Shown: positions 6,867 to 15,691, counted from the stretch's first letter. The stretch is 64,000 bases of DNA from Natrinema caseinilyticum (GCF_024227435.1 NZ_CP100445.1:3097369-3161368); one strand, 5' to 3'. Numbers and translations: made by a program. The notes: generated from the letters alone by a model not told the origin.

Positions 6867-8234
6867 ATGACAGACAGCACATTGGCCAGCGAGCAATGGT
6901 GGGAAGAATATCGAGACGTCGTCAATTCGGATCCGGAAATGGAGTTGCACGGTCGGGACGCGTTCGACGAGAACTTCGTCGTCGGTATCGGTGAGGAACA
7001 CTTCCTCGTCGATGTCCACGACGGTGATGTCCGAGACGTTCGAACGCCGGGGTTGGACGACGCGTGGTCGTTTGGCGTCGTCGGTCCGCGAGAAGCGTGG
7101 GAAGAATTCGTTAGCGAAGTGCCGGCGCCCCACCACAACGAGGTGTTCGCGTCCTTCTATCGAACCGCAGTGAAGGGGGAAGACGGGTACTTCGACCTCA
7201 TCGGCAACCACAAAAAGATATTCCAGAACTTCCGATCGTTCCAGCGGGCGCTCGACCTGATGCGGACGACCCACAACGGCGGCGAACCGCGTACCGAGGG
7301 CACCACTCGTCCGTCGGAACCGACGGACGAACCCGTGACGGGTCAGTACGTTACCGTCGATCTCGGCGGTGTCGATCATCGCATCTACTACGAGGCGGCC
7401 GGGCCGGAGGACGGCATTCCCTTGCTCTGTCAGCATACGGCCGGCTGTAACAATCAGCAGTGGCGTCACGTGCTGAACGATCCGGACATAACGGAGCACT
7501 TCCGCGTACTGGCATACGACCTCCCGCGTCACGGAAAGTCGGTCCCACCCTCGAGCGAGTCGTGGTGGGCCGATCAGTACGACCTCACCGCCGAACGGTT
7601 TACGGACACCATCGTCTCCATCGCAGACGCACTCGAACTCGACGATCCCGTGTTCGTCGGCTCGAGCATGGGGGGAACGATCACGCTCGAACTCGCGGAC
7701 TGGTACCCCGACCGGTTCCGGGCGCTGATCGGTCTCGAAGCGGGCCTGTTCACGCCGGGATTCTACATTCAGTGGCTCGACCATCCCCACGTCAATACGA
7801 ACGACGTGAACTCCCACGCGACGTGGGGGTTGATGGCGCCCCACGGCCCGGAGTGGGCACGCCGCGAAACGCTCTATCTGTACGAACAGGGAGCCAACGG
7901 CGTCCTCAAGGGGGACCTCCACTATTACTCCGCGGAACACGACTACAGCGAGTCCGCCGACGACATCGACGCGACACGGGTCCGGCTGTACCTGATGAAC
8001 GGTGAGTACGATTACTTGACCAACCCGGACGATGCCCGGGAGGCCGCCGCAGCCATCGGTGACGGAGCGACGGCCCACGAGATGAAGGCGACTGGCCACT
8101 TCCCGATGAGCGAGCGGCCGGAACTGTTCCGGGCCTACCTGAAACCCGTCCTCGACGATATTCGAGGCGTCCGAGACGACCCCGTTCCCGAGGTTCTCGC
8201 GCCCGAGGACGTCGGCGTCGAAGCGAACAAATGA
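6867..8234 (+). CDS. SCP2-like domain fused to alpha/beta hydrolase
   Basis: The product has 455 aa. Residues 1-130 look like an SCP2/sterol-carrier-type lipid-binding module (FVVGIGEEHFLVDVHDGDV, then WSFGVVGPREAWEEFV). After a Pro/Thr-rich linker (about 145-160) comes an alpha/beta hydrolase with nucleophile elbow VGSSMGGT, acid in MNGEYDYLTNPDD and His in TGHFPMSE. Gly-His in QHTAGCN could form the oxyanion hole. A strong SD-like GGGAGGT lies at 6851-6857. The next gene (acetoacetate-decarboxylase fold) starts 10 bp after the stop, so the two form an operon. Hydrolysis of a hydrophobic ester or C-C bond is inferred; the SCP2 call is tentative. Confidence 0.75.
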   Translation: MTDSTLASEQWWEEYRDVVNSDPEMELHGRDAFDENFVVGIGEEHFLVDVHDGDVRDVRTPGLDDAWSFGVVGPREAWEEFVSEVPAPHHNEVFASFYRTAVKGEDGYFDLIGNHKKIFQNFRSFQRALDLMRTTHNGGEPRTEGTTRPSEPTDEPVTGQYVTVDLGGVDHRIYYEAAGPEDGIPLLCQHTAGCNNQQWRHVLNDPDITEHFRVLAYDLPRHGKSVPPSSESWWADQYDLTAERFTDTIVSIADALELDDPVFVGSSMGGTITLELADWYPDRFRALIGLEAGLFTPGFYIQWLDHPHVNTNDVNSHATWGLMAPHGPEWARRETLYLYEQGANGVLKGDLHYYSAEHDYSESADDIDATRVRLYLMNGEYDYLTNPDDAREAAAAIGDGATAHEMKATGHFPMSERPELFRAYLKPVLDDIRGVRDDPVPEVLAPEDVGVEANK

Positions 8235-8244
8235 CTTCACAACA

Positions 8245-9030
8245 ATGAACGACCAACAGTTCGACCCCGAGACCTACACCGGAATGCCGGACGGAACGGC
8301 CGTCCCCGCGCCGCAACTGATCGAGAACGCACGGATGCTGATCGTCGGCTACGAGGCCGATCCCGAGGTACTCGAGTCGGCGCTGCCACCCGGACTCGAG
8401 GCGCATCCGAATAGCCTCGTACAGATGAATATGTACCAGGTGCCGTCGGCGGAACAGACGAGTCACCTCGATCCGTACACACTCACGTATCTGACCGTGG
8501 AAGTGGCAGACCACGACAGCTCCGCGAGTAGCGCTGCGGAGGGAGAGATGTCCGTCCCCGGACGATTCTGGGTCGGTTACTGGACCGATTCTCCGCAGAT
8601 GCAGGCGTACACTCGCGAGGGCGGTGGCATTCCGAGTCAGGCGGGGACGTGTGAGTGGGAGGAAGACGACGGGACGGTAGTCTCGACGCTCTCGGTCGAC
8701 GGCGAACCCGTTATCGAGGCCGAGGCGAGCGTCGGCGACGAGCAAATAGACACCCTCACGGGACACCTCCACTATTACGCACACCGGCAGATACCGGAGC
8801 CGGCGGGTCGTCGCGCACAGGTCAGTGAACTCGTCGAATTCCCCATCCCCTTCGTCAGCGAACTGTACGAGGCCGACGTCGATCGCGTCGACTTCGACTT
8901 CCCCGAGAAATCACGGTTTCAGCGGTTCGCCCCCATAGAACCTCTTTCGACGCCGTCGATTCTCCACGGAACGGTTACGTTTACCTATCCGCAGGGGCGT
9001 CGAATCCGGGATTATCTCGCCGAAGGGTGA
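8245..9030 (+). CDS. Acetoacetate-decarboxylase-fold protein lacking the Schiff-base lysine
   Basis: This 261-aa protein shows the ADC-superfamily layout: N-terminal APQLIENARMLIVGYEAD with LPPGLEAHP, a central strand block, and C-terminal beta-rich hydrophobic segments. In true decarboxylases the motif REIYGFPKK supplies the catalytic lysine; here the matching stretch reads REGGGIPSQAG (about residues 128-138), so the Lys pair is Ser-Gln. It is therefore unlikely to be a decarboxylase. Lysine-less ADC-fold proteins are known to act as hydratases, aldolase-dehydratases or cyclase-like enzymes. It is co-transcribed with the SCP2-hydrolase gene 10 bp upstream. Confidence 0.75.
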   Translation: MNDQQFDPETYTGMPDGTAVPAPQLIENARMLIVGYEADPEVLESALPPGLEAHPNSLVQMNMYQVPSAEQTSHLDPYTLTYLTVEVADHDSSASSAAEGEMSVPGRFWVGYWTDSPQMQAYTREGGGIPSQAGTCEWEEDDGTVVSTLSVDGEPVIEAEASVGDEQIDTLTGHLHYYAHRQIPEPAGRRAQVSELVEFPIPFVSELYEADVDRVDFDFPEKSRFQRFAPIEPLSTPSILHGTVTFTYPQGRRIRDYLAEG

Positions 9031-9043
9031 GAGACGAGTCCAA

Positions 9044-9061
9044 CGGGGGCTGACGCCCCCG
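9044..9061 (+). terminator. GC-rich hairpin after the hydrolase/ADC-like operon
   Basis: Perfect stem CGGGGGC/GCCCCCG with a TGAC loop begins 14 bp after the stop codon. There is no following T-run, so termination is possible but not certain. The remaining 9062-9383 holds no convincing gene; two short frames on either strand lack start signals and family resemblance. Confidence 0.35.
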
Positions 9062-9383
9062 CTCGGCGAACGAGAGATTTGCGTGCGATTCGTACGGAGG
9101 ACGCGTTTGCCTCGAGCTTCGGCAGGCACTCGCATCGACCGAGCCTCGCGAGTTTACACGTTCGTGACGCGAGCAACGTCGCGGCCGGCGAACATTCTCG
9201 TCGGTGTTCGGCTTCGAAGGGGAGACTGCGCGAGCGACCCCGGCACCGGTAGTTGTATCGGCTACCGGTGATGGGGGAGCCGTACCGAACAGAACGGTGG
9301 ACACGAGAACAGCGAACACGTATGCAGCGGACGACGCTCTGACGCCGGGCTTTCCGAACGACGACTACGATAGCTATCGGTAC

Positions 9384-10466
9384 TCAATCGAAGCCACTGA
9401 GTAGCGTCACGACCCACTGGGCGGGGTCGTCGCGTCGGCGGACGTCCACTCGGTCGATCCACTTCACCCATTGAAATCCTCGACGGCCGGGCGCCACGAG
9501 ACGCATCGGTGCACCGTGGCCGTGGCTGAGCGGTTCGTCGCCGACGTGCGTCGCGAGAAGCGCCTGCCGCGCCTCTTCGATCGGTAGCGACCAGCGGTAG
9601 CCGGTCACCGAGACGAACCGGACGAATCGCGCCTCGTCGCGGACCTCGGCCGCGTCGAGCAGGTCGCCGACGCGAATCCCACGCCACCGTTGAACGGTGT
9701 ACCAGCCGCTCGTGCAGTCCAGGAGCGCTTCTTCTTCGCTACCGTATCCGAGGGTGGCGTACGCGTACTCGAGGGGCGTCTCGACGTCGCCGCGGACCGT
9801 CAGCGTCCAGTCGGAGCGATCGATCGGATCGGGGTCGTCCGCGACCCACGACGTGACCGGAAACCCCTCGTTGCCGTTTCCGCGTCGCGGTTGAGACCCC
9901 GTGAACCGCCGGTCGGCGCCGTGTGTGTCGAGGATTCGATTCGTGCGTTCCTGCCCCCAGTAGGTTACCGCACCACCGAGCAGGAGCGCCGTGTACGTAA
10001 GCGTCGTCCGTCGGCGGTCGAAGTCACGCCGACTCGGGAGACGAAAGCGGGTCGTGAGGTGCCACATCATCAACGGGACGAGCACGAGCCCGAATCCGAC
10101 GTGGACGCTCAGAAGCGTCCAGTAGGAGAGCCGGACGTCCAGTCCGAACGCCCAGGCGATCCCCGTTGCGAGCGCGCCCACCGCCGCAACGACGGCGAGT
10201 ATCGACAGGAGCGTGGACGCTCGCCACTGCTCGCGTTGGGTAAGCCGATATCGAACTCGAGCGAGTTTGAACCCCAGTAGTCCGACGAGAGTCAATCCGG
10301 CGATCCGATGGGCCCAGAATACCGGTGGGGTCGTGAGAGTGAACGAAGCGATCCCTGAGACGGCCTCGAACGTGACGATTCCGAAAATGGACCAGTCCAC
10401 GACTCGAGGTGGCGGTTCGAGAGCGGAGAGGCCACGTCGCACGAGAGCCATCGGCCTGTATCCCAT
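9384..10466 (-). CDS. Membrane-anchored molybdopterin oxidoreductase (sulfite-oxidase fold)
   Basis: The 360-aa protein starts with about four transmembrane helices (residues 20-160), with His residues in VFWAHRIAG, VHVGFG and MMWHLTTRF suggesting a cytochrome-b-like haem anchor. A Moco domain follows from about residue 195. It includes LDCTSGWYTVQRWRGIRV, where the Cys is the expected molybdenum ligand, and the basic SHGHGAPMRLVAPGRRGFQWVKW. The family covers sulfite oxidase and YedY/MsrP-type reductases; the substrate here is unknown. A TATA-like TATGTAA near 10486 rules out the ATG at 10493. ATG 10466 was used, and ATG 10451 is also possible. Confidence 0.8.
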   Translation of the reverse strand: MGYRPMALVRRGLSALEPPPRVVDWSIFGIVTFEAVSGIASFTLTTPPVFWAHRIAGLTLVGLLGFKLARVRYRLTQREQWRASTLLSILAVVAAVGALATGIAWAFGLDVRLSYWTLLSVHVGFGLVLVPLMMWHLTTRFRLPSRRDFDRRRTTLTYTALLLGGAVTYWGQERTNRILDTHGADRRFTGSQPRRGNGNEGFPVTSWVADDPDPIDRSDWTLTVRGDVETPLEYAYATLGYGSEEEALLDCTSGWYTVQRWRGIRVGDLLDAAEVRDEARFVRFVSVTGYRWSLPIEEARQALLATHVGDEPLSHGHGAPMRLVAPGRRGFQWVKWIDRVDVRRRDDPAQWVVTLLSGFD

Positions 10467-10797
10467 GCTGTGTGGTACAGTCTTACATAGCAAGAAACGT
10501 TGTGTCTCCCCACTCCCGCGGTGAGCGATTCGCGAGAGCGTAGAACGGGCACAGCGCGTGTTCCACGACTCCCCACACTGTTCGACGTTTCGTCCCGGAA
10601 CAATCGGTCATACCCTGATGGCTATCTCCCGTTCCCGCCGCGAGGTTTCAGGAGCGGATCACCGTCCGCAGAAGCCAGCGTGGTAGCTCAGGTCCGTCGG
10701 AGATCCGAGAAGCAGAGACGGTCCCATCCAGCGGAGTGATCGTTCGGAAAGCGTTGGACGGGCTTTCCCGTCGCCGTGCGAGGACTGTGACGGGCGG

Positions 10798-11238
10798 CTA
10801 CATCGGCGGCACCTCGGGGACGATGCCGAGCTGGATGAGTGTGGTGAGCTGATCGTAGTACCACCACGCCTCCGTCGCCTTCGTGCCGTCCATCACGTGA
10901 ATCGTGACTCCCTCGAACTCGACTTCCTCGTTCGTCGGCTCACCGTTGAACGGGGGAAGTGGCCCCTCGTGCGTGCCCCGGGCGCGGTATCTGGTAACGA
11001 CCGTGTCGTCTTCGACTGTGGTGTCCAGGATCTCGACCTCGAAGTCCGGAAAGGTATCCCGAAGGTCCGTGATCCACTCTTTGAACGCCTCTCGTCCCTC
11101 GTAGTCCTCGCCGTGAGCGACGTTGTGCATCACCATGTCTTCCGCGTAGACTTCGTCGACGTAGTCGATATCACCTCGGTTGAAAATTCGTTCGTTCGTC
11201 TCTTCGACCTGTGATTTCAGTTCGTCGGGCGGATCCAT
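10798..11238 (-). CDS. SnoaL-like ester cyclase (NTF2 fold)
   Basis: This 146-aa NTF2-like protein runs from an N-terminal helix (LKSQVEETNERIFNRGD) through the alpha+beta cone, with the SnoaL hallmark REAFKEWITDLRDTFPDFEVEI and GVTIHVMDGTKATEAWWYYDQLTTLIQLG. Family members are polyketide cyclases or small hydrolase-like proteins; the haloarchaeal substrate is unknown. The ATG at 11238 (MDPPDELK) was chosen because upstream sequence in the same frame is not coding-like. It is a single gene, with gaps of over 300 bp on both sides; 10467-10797 holds nothing recognisable. Confidence 0.8.
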   Translation of the reverse strand: MDPPDELKSQVEETNERIFNRGDIDYVDEVYAEDMVMHNVAHGEDYEGREAFKEWITDLRDTFPDFEVEILDTTVEDDTVVTRYRARGTHEGPLPPFNGEPTNEEVEFEGVTIHVMDGTKATEAWWYYDQLTTLIQLGIVPEVPPM

Positions 11239-11786
11239 TGATCGACACCTGGACGCCGATAGGTCGTTTCGCTGTGGCATTGTAATGACGTCGCTATCCC
11301 GACTCGCAGTCGGTAAGCGAGGTATAACGAGCGGAGCCACCGGCCACACGCCGTATCCTTCCTCGAGAGCGGACAGCCCGCGCAGTCCGAAGGCTGACGA
11401 ACGACAGAGACAAACGAATCCGAATAGGCCGTCACTTCTGCCAGCCCCAGCGTTGAACCTCGTCGAACAGACCGTTTCTTTCCTCGCTGCCTCCACACCC
11501 CTTGCGGGCCCCTCAGGTTGAATGGAGCAGATGACCGACGGAGGTGCAACCGCTCCGACGCCGAACGGGCGGTCGTCGAGGAAACGATCGACGGGGCGCA
11601 CTTCAAGAACGACGACGCGTTCCAGTCGGTGGTCGACCGTATCCGAGAGTACGAGTGAGAATCCGTGGTCGATTCCTCCGGACGTGGCTCCTCGAGTGCG
11701 CGGCTATCGAGTATCTCACCGACGCCCAGTGGGAAGCGACGCCGAACGCTTCGTGACGCATCGATATCGAATACCGGCTCGTCGAT
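11239..11786. other. Intergenic stretch with possible gene remnants
   Basis: No intact gene is present. Two short plus-strand stretches look like C-terminal coding fragments: one frame ends at TGA 11656-11658 with ERAVVEETIDGAHFKNDDAF and a following VVDRIREYE; another ends at TGA 11754-11756 with LRTWLLECAAIEYLTDAQWE. Both have haloarchaeal composition but no start or upstream homologous body, suggesting debris of one or two decayed genes. The family is not recognised. Confidence 0.35.
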
Positions 11787-12866
11787 CTAGGTTCGCGACG
11801 TGAGGTGGTTCACGACGTATTTTGCGTCACGACCGACGCCGGTGAAAAGCGAGGAGGTCATCGAATAGAGAAAGAACAGGCCGACGAAGTAGAGTCCGGG
11901 CGCGTCGGGAACGACACCGCGATCGTGAATGGGCTCTTTGGGCTTGCTCTGACCGTCGAAGACCGGGAGGTCGATCCAGGAGAAGTTGGGCCGAAAGCCC
12001 GTACACCAGACGACGTTCGCAACGTCCAGGACTCGATCGGCGCCGACCACGGGCCGGCCGTTCCGGACCGAGGTCGTCCGGGGCACGCGGTCGATTCCGG
12101 TCGCGGCCAGGTCCTTTGGCTTGATTCGGACGAGCGGACCGCCCCGGGAGAGGACTTTCGGCCGCAATCGCCGTCCGATGGGCGTGCCCGTCGTCAGTAT
12201 CCGGTGGAAGAGCACACGCATGACGAACGGCACCCCGAGATGTCTGCCGAACCAAGAGTCGATGTGGAACGGGACGTGACCGACGTCCGACCCCGATACC
12301 CACGTCTCGTGACTATCGGCGACCTCGAGTGCGATTTCCGCCCCCGAGTTTCCCGCCCCGACGACGAGGACACCGCCATCCTGGAGTTGCTTGGGGTTGC
12401 GATAGTCGTTCGCGTGTATTTGGACGATGTCGTCGGCGAGTTCGTCGGCGAAGTCGGGCACGACTGGGATCTGGTAGCTCGACATCGCCACCACGACGTT
12501 CGCGGCTTCGATCCGGCGGTCGTCCGCGGTAATTCGGTACCTATCGCCGTCTCGTTCGAGCTTCCTGACGCGGACGTCGAGGTCGACAGGGAGGTCGAAC
12601 AAGTCGGCGTACGTCTCGAGATAGTCGGCTACCTCGTCTTTCCCGGGGAAGTAATACGGCGACGTCGGGTACGCCATTCCTGGCAGACTGCTATAGCGGG
12701 CAGGCGTGAACACGCGGAGCGAGTCCCATCGATTCCGCCACGCGTCGCCGATCCGTTCGCCGGCGTCGAGAATGACGAAGTCCTGCTCGTGCTGTCGAAG
12801 GTAGTACCCGGTCACGAGACCGGCCTGACCGCCGCCGATGACGACGGTGTCGTAACGCTCGGTCAT
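11787..12866 (-). CDS. Flavin-containing monooxygenase-like FAD/NAD(P)-binding protein (CzcO type)
   Basis: The 359-aa protein has an FAD-binding GGGQAG (VVIGGGQAGLVTGYYL, residues 7-22), the FAD second motif WRNRWDSLRVFTPARYSSLPG, an NADPH-binding GAGNSG (VLVVGAGNSGAEIALE, about 163-178) and the C-terminal ATG-like motif VVWCTGFRPNFSW. This is the single-component flavoprotein monooxygenase/CzcO architecture and probably oxidises small organic substrates in the cytoplasm. The ATG at 12866 (MTERYD) was chosen because the upstream ATG adds a non-conserved five-residue leader. A divergently unrelated HTH gene lies upstream on the same strand. Confidence 0.85.
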   Translation of the reverse strand: MTERYDTVVIGGGQAGLVTGYYLRQHEQDFVILDAGERIGDAWRNRWDSLRVFTPARYSSLPGMAYPTSPYYFPGKDEVADYLETYADLFDLPVDLDVRVRKLERDGDRYRITADDRRIEAANVVVAMSSYQIPVVPDFADELADDIVQIHANDYRNPKQLQDGGVLVVGAGNSGAEIALEVADSHETWVSGSDVGHVPFHIDSWFGRHLGVPFVMRVLFHRILTTGTPIGRRLRPKVLSRGGPLVRIKPKDLAATGIDRVPRTTSVRNGRPVVGADRVLDVANVVWCTGFRPNFSWIDLPVFDGQSKPKEPIHDRGVVPDAPGLYFVGLFFLYSMTSSLFTGVGRDAKYVVNHLTSRT

Positions 12867-12951
12867 AGTCTCTGCCCTCACCTGAATGGAGACCCGCTGG
12901 GACCGTCGTGATGTCGCGTGCAGAATTTCACGTCGTGAAACCGTGATGCAG

Positions 12952-13764
12952 TTACGGCGTCTGGAACGTGTCGACGGTAGAGGGGTCGACCGGCGTCGCC
13001 TCCGATTTCACCTCCTCGAAGGTCGAGACGGCCCAGTCGCGGGCTTCGGGTGCGTCGGTATCGACGACGGCCACCAGTGCGCCGGTCTCGGGATCGTGAC
13101 AGCAGATGCCAGCCCGGTCGTCGACGATCCCCAGGCCACACCGGTCGCTGCCGGGGAGGTGGTCGTGAACGAAGACGCTCGCGTGGTCGCAGGCGGTGAC
13201 TTCGCGTATCCGTTCGGGATCCCAGGCGAACGTCCCCTGGAGTGATTCGGGCGTGAACACGTACTCGAACGTCATCCCGTCGAGGACCGCCCCGCAGGCC
13301 GTCTCGAGGTTAGACGATTTGTACACGATGCTGTCGAACCCGCGCAGCGTCGACGTCGATTCGATGAGGTGGCTGAGCCGTTCGACGGGTTCGTAGGGAT
13401 ACGCCGGCCCCGGATAAGAGACCACCGCATCGGTGAACAAGTCGACGCCGAATCCGGGCATGTCGAGCGGCAGCCACCGCCAGACGTCCCGGAGCTTCGC
13501 CTCGGTTTCCATCGCGTCGCGAAGCGCGAGAAACCGATCAGCGACGAACTCACCGAGGGGCGTCAACGCGTATACCGCGCCGTCCCGCTCTACCCATCGA
13601 TGGTCTAGGAAATCACCGAGGATGCGCCCGACAGTGGGGGAGGAGGCGCCGGTCGCCTCGCGAAGGCTCCCCCGGTCGGTCGGTCCATCGTGCAGCGATT
13701 CGAGGACGCCGACCCGATGGGACGATCGGGCCACGAACTCGATGGTTTCGATGCCGGGTGCCAT
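12952..13764 (-). CDS. Winged-helix regulator with FilR1-like C-terminal domain
   Basis: The 270-aa protein has an N-terminal winged HTH (FVARSSHRVGVLESL, then GSLREATGASSPTVGRILGDF and a wing with ERDGAVYALTPLG, residues 8-75). A C-terminal alpha/beta domain of about 170 residues follows, with GAVLDGMTFEYVFTPES, ACDHASVFVHDHLPG and the terminal GIVDDRAGICCHDPETGALV. This layout is common in haloarchaea and resembles the methanogen FilR1/DUF1724 regulators. It could sense a small ligand. It lies 85 bp upstream of the monooxygenase gene on the same strand, so it may control that gene. Confidence 0.75.
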   Translation of the reverse strand: MAPGIETIEFVARSSHRVGVLESLHDGPTDRGSLREATGASSPTVGRILGDFLDHRWVERDGAVYALTPLGEFVADRFLALRDAMETEAKLRDVWRWLPLDMPGFGVDLFTDAVVSYPGPAYPYEPVERLSHLIESTSTLRGFDSIVYKSSNLETACGAVLDGMTFEYVFTPESLQGTFAWDPERIREVTACDHASVFVHDHLPGSDRCGLGIVDDRAGICCHDPETGALVAVVDTDAPEARDWAVSTFEEVKSEATPVDPSTVDTFQTP

Positions 13765-13799
13765 GTGCTAGCTAGGGTGGCAACCAGCTTAGTCCTTCT

Positions 13800-14198
13800 T
13801 CAGAGAGCGGTGGTTGAGTTGGCGGACGGACCGTTTGAGCGAACGAGAAGAAACCGGTAGTAGCGCGCTGCCATCGCATCGGGCTCGGGAACCTCGAGCA
13901 ACTGTTCTCCGTCGGTCTGGCTCAGCCGGACCGTCGCGTCGTCGCGGCGTGCGTGCCGTTTCAAATTCAGGACGGCAGGGTTGCCTGCATCCCGGACACG
14001 AACCGCCGGAAATGTCGCCCCTCGGTAGTGATCGAGAAGAATCGGGGCGATTCCGTCCGACTCACATCGAATTCTTGGACACGGAACGCACGCTACGGAT
14101 AGACGCACACTGGACAGCGTCTCTAGATATAGAATCGCGATCGGATATCGGGCACGCTCAGCGAGGTAACTACCGATTCGAACTTGATACCCATGCAT
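13800..14198 (-). CDS. Hypothetical protein or decayed fragment (low confidence)
   Basis: The frame encodes 132 aa. The second half (from about residue 50: GIAPILLDHYRGATFPAVRV, ATVRLSQTDGEQLLEVPEPD and YYRFLLVRSN) has coding-like codon choice. The first half is basic and Cys-containing and looks non-coding. It may therefore be a 5'-degraded gene or a shorter ORF with a downstream start. No family was recognised. Other frames here are no better. Confidence 0.3.
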   Translation of the reverse strand: MHGYQVRIGSYLAERARYPIAILYLETLSSVRLSVACVPCPRIRCESDGIAPILLDHYRGATFPAVRVRDAGNPAVLNLKRHARRDDATVRLSQTDGEQLLEVPEPDAMAARYYRFLLVRSNGPSANSTTAL

Positions 14199-14242
14199 TA
14201 GACGGGCATCTGTCTATTCGTGTTGCGTTCTAAACACGACCA

Positions 14243-14836
14243 ATGGCACACGATGAGCGTGTATCCCGACGGCGAATGCTCGAGCTGACAGGTGTCGCGA
14301 CGTCGACGGCGTTCGTCGCCGGCTGCGGTGGAAACGGTGGAAACGGGGGTAACGGCGGTAACGGGGGTAACGGCGGTACTGGCGGTAACGGCGGCGTCGA
14401 GATCGAACCCGGCACGCAGATCGAGTTCGACGGGCAGACGTCCGGCTGGCTCGGCATCGCACCCGACTCGATCGCGGACATGGAGAACCCGACGCTCATC
14501 CTCCAGGGGGGCGAAACCTACGAGATCGGCTGGACGACCGGTGACGGCGCCCGACACAACATCGAGATTCGGAACGAAAACGACGAGATCGTCGACGACC
14601 TCGCGACGGAGGTCGTCACCGAACCCGAAAACCAGTGGCTCGAGTTCCAGCCCACCAGCGAGATGACCACGTACATCTGCCAGGTCCACCCGACGACGAT
14701 GGTCGGCGAGATCCAAGTCGAAGGTGGCGGCGGTGGCGGCGGTGGCGGCGGTGGCGGCGATGGCGGTAACGAGACTGGTAACGAGACCGGCAACGAAACG
14801 GGCGGCAACGAGACCGGCGGTAACACCACCGGCTAA
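14243..14836 (+). CDS. Cupredoxin (halocyanin-like) lipoprotein with Gly-rich tracts
   Basis: The 197-aa protein has a Tat signal (SRRRMLELTGVATSTAFVAGC, Cys at about residue 28 as lipobox). An NGG-repeat spacer (about 29-50) and a cupredoxin domain (about 55-160) follow. Type-1 copper ligands can be read as His in GARHNIEI, Cys in TYICQV, His in VHPTT and Met in TMVGE. The C terminus is a run of glycines followed by NETG repeats, reminiscent of an extended, possibly glycosylated tail (N-x-T sequons). It would be a membrane-attached blue-copper electron carrier facing outside. The partner oxidase is not in the window. A minisatellite follows immediately. Confidence 0.85.
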   Translation: MAHDERVSRRRMLELTGVATSTAFVAGCGGNGGNGGNGGNGGNGGTGGNGGVEIEPGTQIEFDGQTSGWLGIAPDSIADMENPTLILQGGETYEIGWTTGDGARHNIEIRNENDEIVDDLATEVVTEPENQWLEFQPTSEMTTYICQVHPTTMVGEIQVEGGGGGGGGGGGGDGGNETGNETGNETGGNETGGNTTG

Positions 14837-14855
14837 CGACTGCGGCGACGGAAGG

Positions 14856-14975
14856 TTGTGGCCGTTGTCGCCGTCGAGGCTGTGGCCGTTGTCGCCGTCG
14901 AGGCTGTGGCCGTTGTCGCCGTCGAGGCTGTGGCCGTTGTCGCCGTCGAGGCTGTGGCCGTTGTCGCGGTCAACC
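14856..14975. repeat. Five tandem 24-bp repeats
   Basis: Unit CTGTGGCCGTTGTCGCCGTC plus GAGG is repeated at 14856, 14880, 14904, 14928 and 14952. Copy 1 differs at the first base and copy 5 at its last few bases; the rest are identical. The array begins 19 bp after the cupredoxin stop codon. The unit length is a multiple of three, so open frames run through it on both strands, but none belongs to a recognisable protein. Confidence 0.9.
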
Positions 14976-15691
14976 GCCTCGAGGTCACGCACCGTGGCAT
15001 CCGCCTCGACAACCTGTGAATCCACAGCGTGTCCCCGAGTCCCAGTCTCGACTCGACAGCACGCGATCGATCGAACGGTCCACAGACGGTCCAGTCGCGG
15101 TCCAGTTGCAACAGTCCTCGAGGACCGGATTCGCGGACGGTGTTCGATCCGCTCGAAAATTCGTCACTCGCCGTTTCGACTCGAGGACGCCCGTCCAAAA
15201 ACCGGTGGCAGCGGCGAGATCCAGAGTCGGACCTCACTCGGGACGGTACACTCCACCTTCGAGAGGGCAGACAAACAGTGGGAGGGAGAGAGCAGGAAAG
15301 GTGGGTAAAGTGGCGGGTCGGCAGGTGTGTGGGTGTGCGATGTGGGGTCTCTGTCGCGCGTCGCATACCACGCGACAGTCCCGTGTTTCGAACCGAGCGA
15401 TATCAGCGCCGTCCCGATTCCCGCTCAGTTGGAATCGGATGCCGACGGGTCACCAGGGTCGTTCCCTCGACGACGGGTGTCGAGGTCGCGACAGGCAATC
15501 CGACGGTCTGCCGGGATCGATGGCGTACGGCGGTCGTGTCACCCGGCTCACGACGAGCGACCGTCGCTCCGTGCGCGGTCCGCTTTTTTCTGGCTCGTCC
15601 TCGAATGGGTCGGTATGTCGCTGAGTCCACCGCTCGAGTTCGCTCCGCGCGCTCCGTGCGATCTGACGGGTCTCTCTGCAGGTGAGCGGGA
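14976..15691. other. Intergenic stretch, no gene seen
   Basis: About 700 bp lie between the minisatellite and the GH15 gene. All frames here are low-complexity Arg/Ser-rich shadows without start signals or domain patterns. No RNA gene was recognised. Confidence 0.5.

Noticed and set aside
6063-8240. 725-codon minus-strand frame
   Set aside because: Antisense to the methyltransferase and SCP2-hydrolase genes, with no domain pattern.
8981-9404. Short ORFs on both strands between the ADC-like and molybdopterin genes
   Set aside because: Low-complexity, overlapping each other, and without start signals.
14836-14980. CRISPR-like array
   Set aside because: The 24-bp units are contiguous without unique spacers, so it is a simple tandem repeat.
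14198-15025. Minus-strand frame with DGDNGHSL repeats
   Set aside because: It only translates the 24-bp minisatellite and the antisense of the cupredoxin gene; no start signal or independent support.
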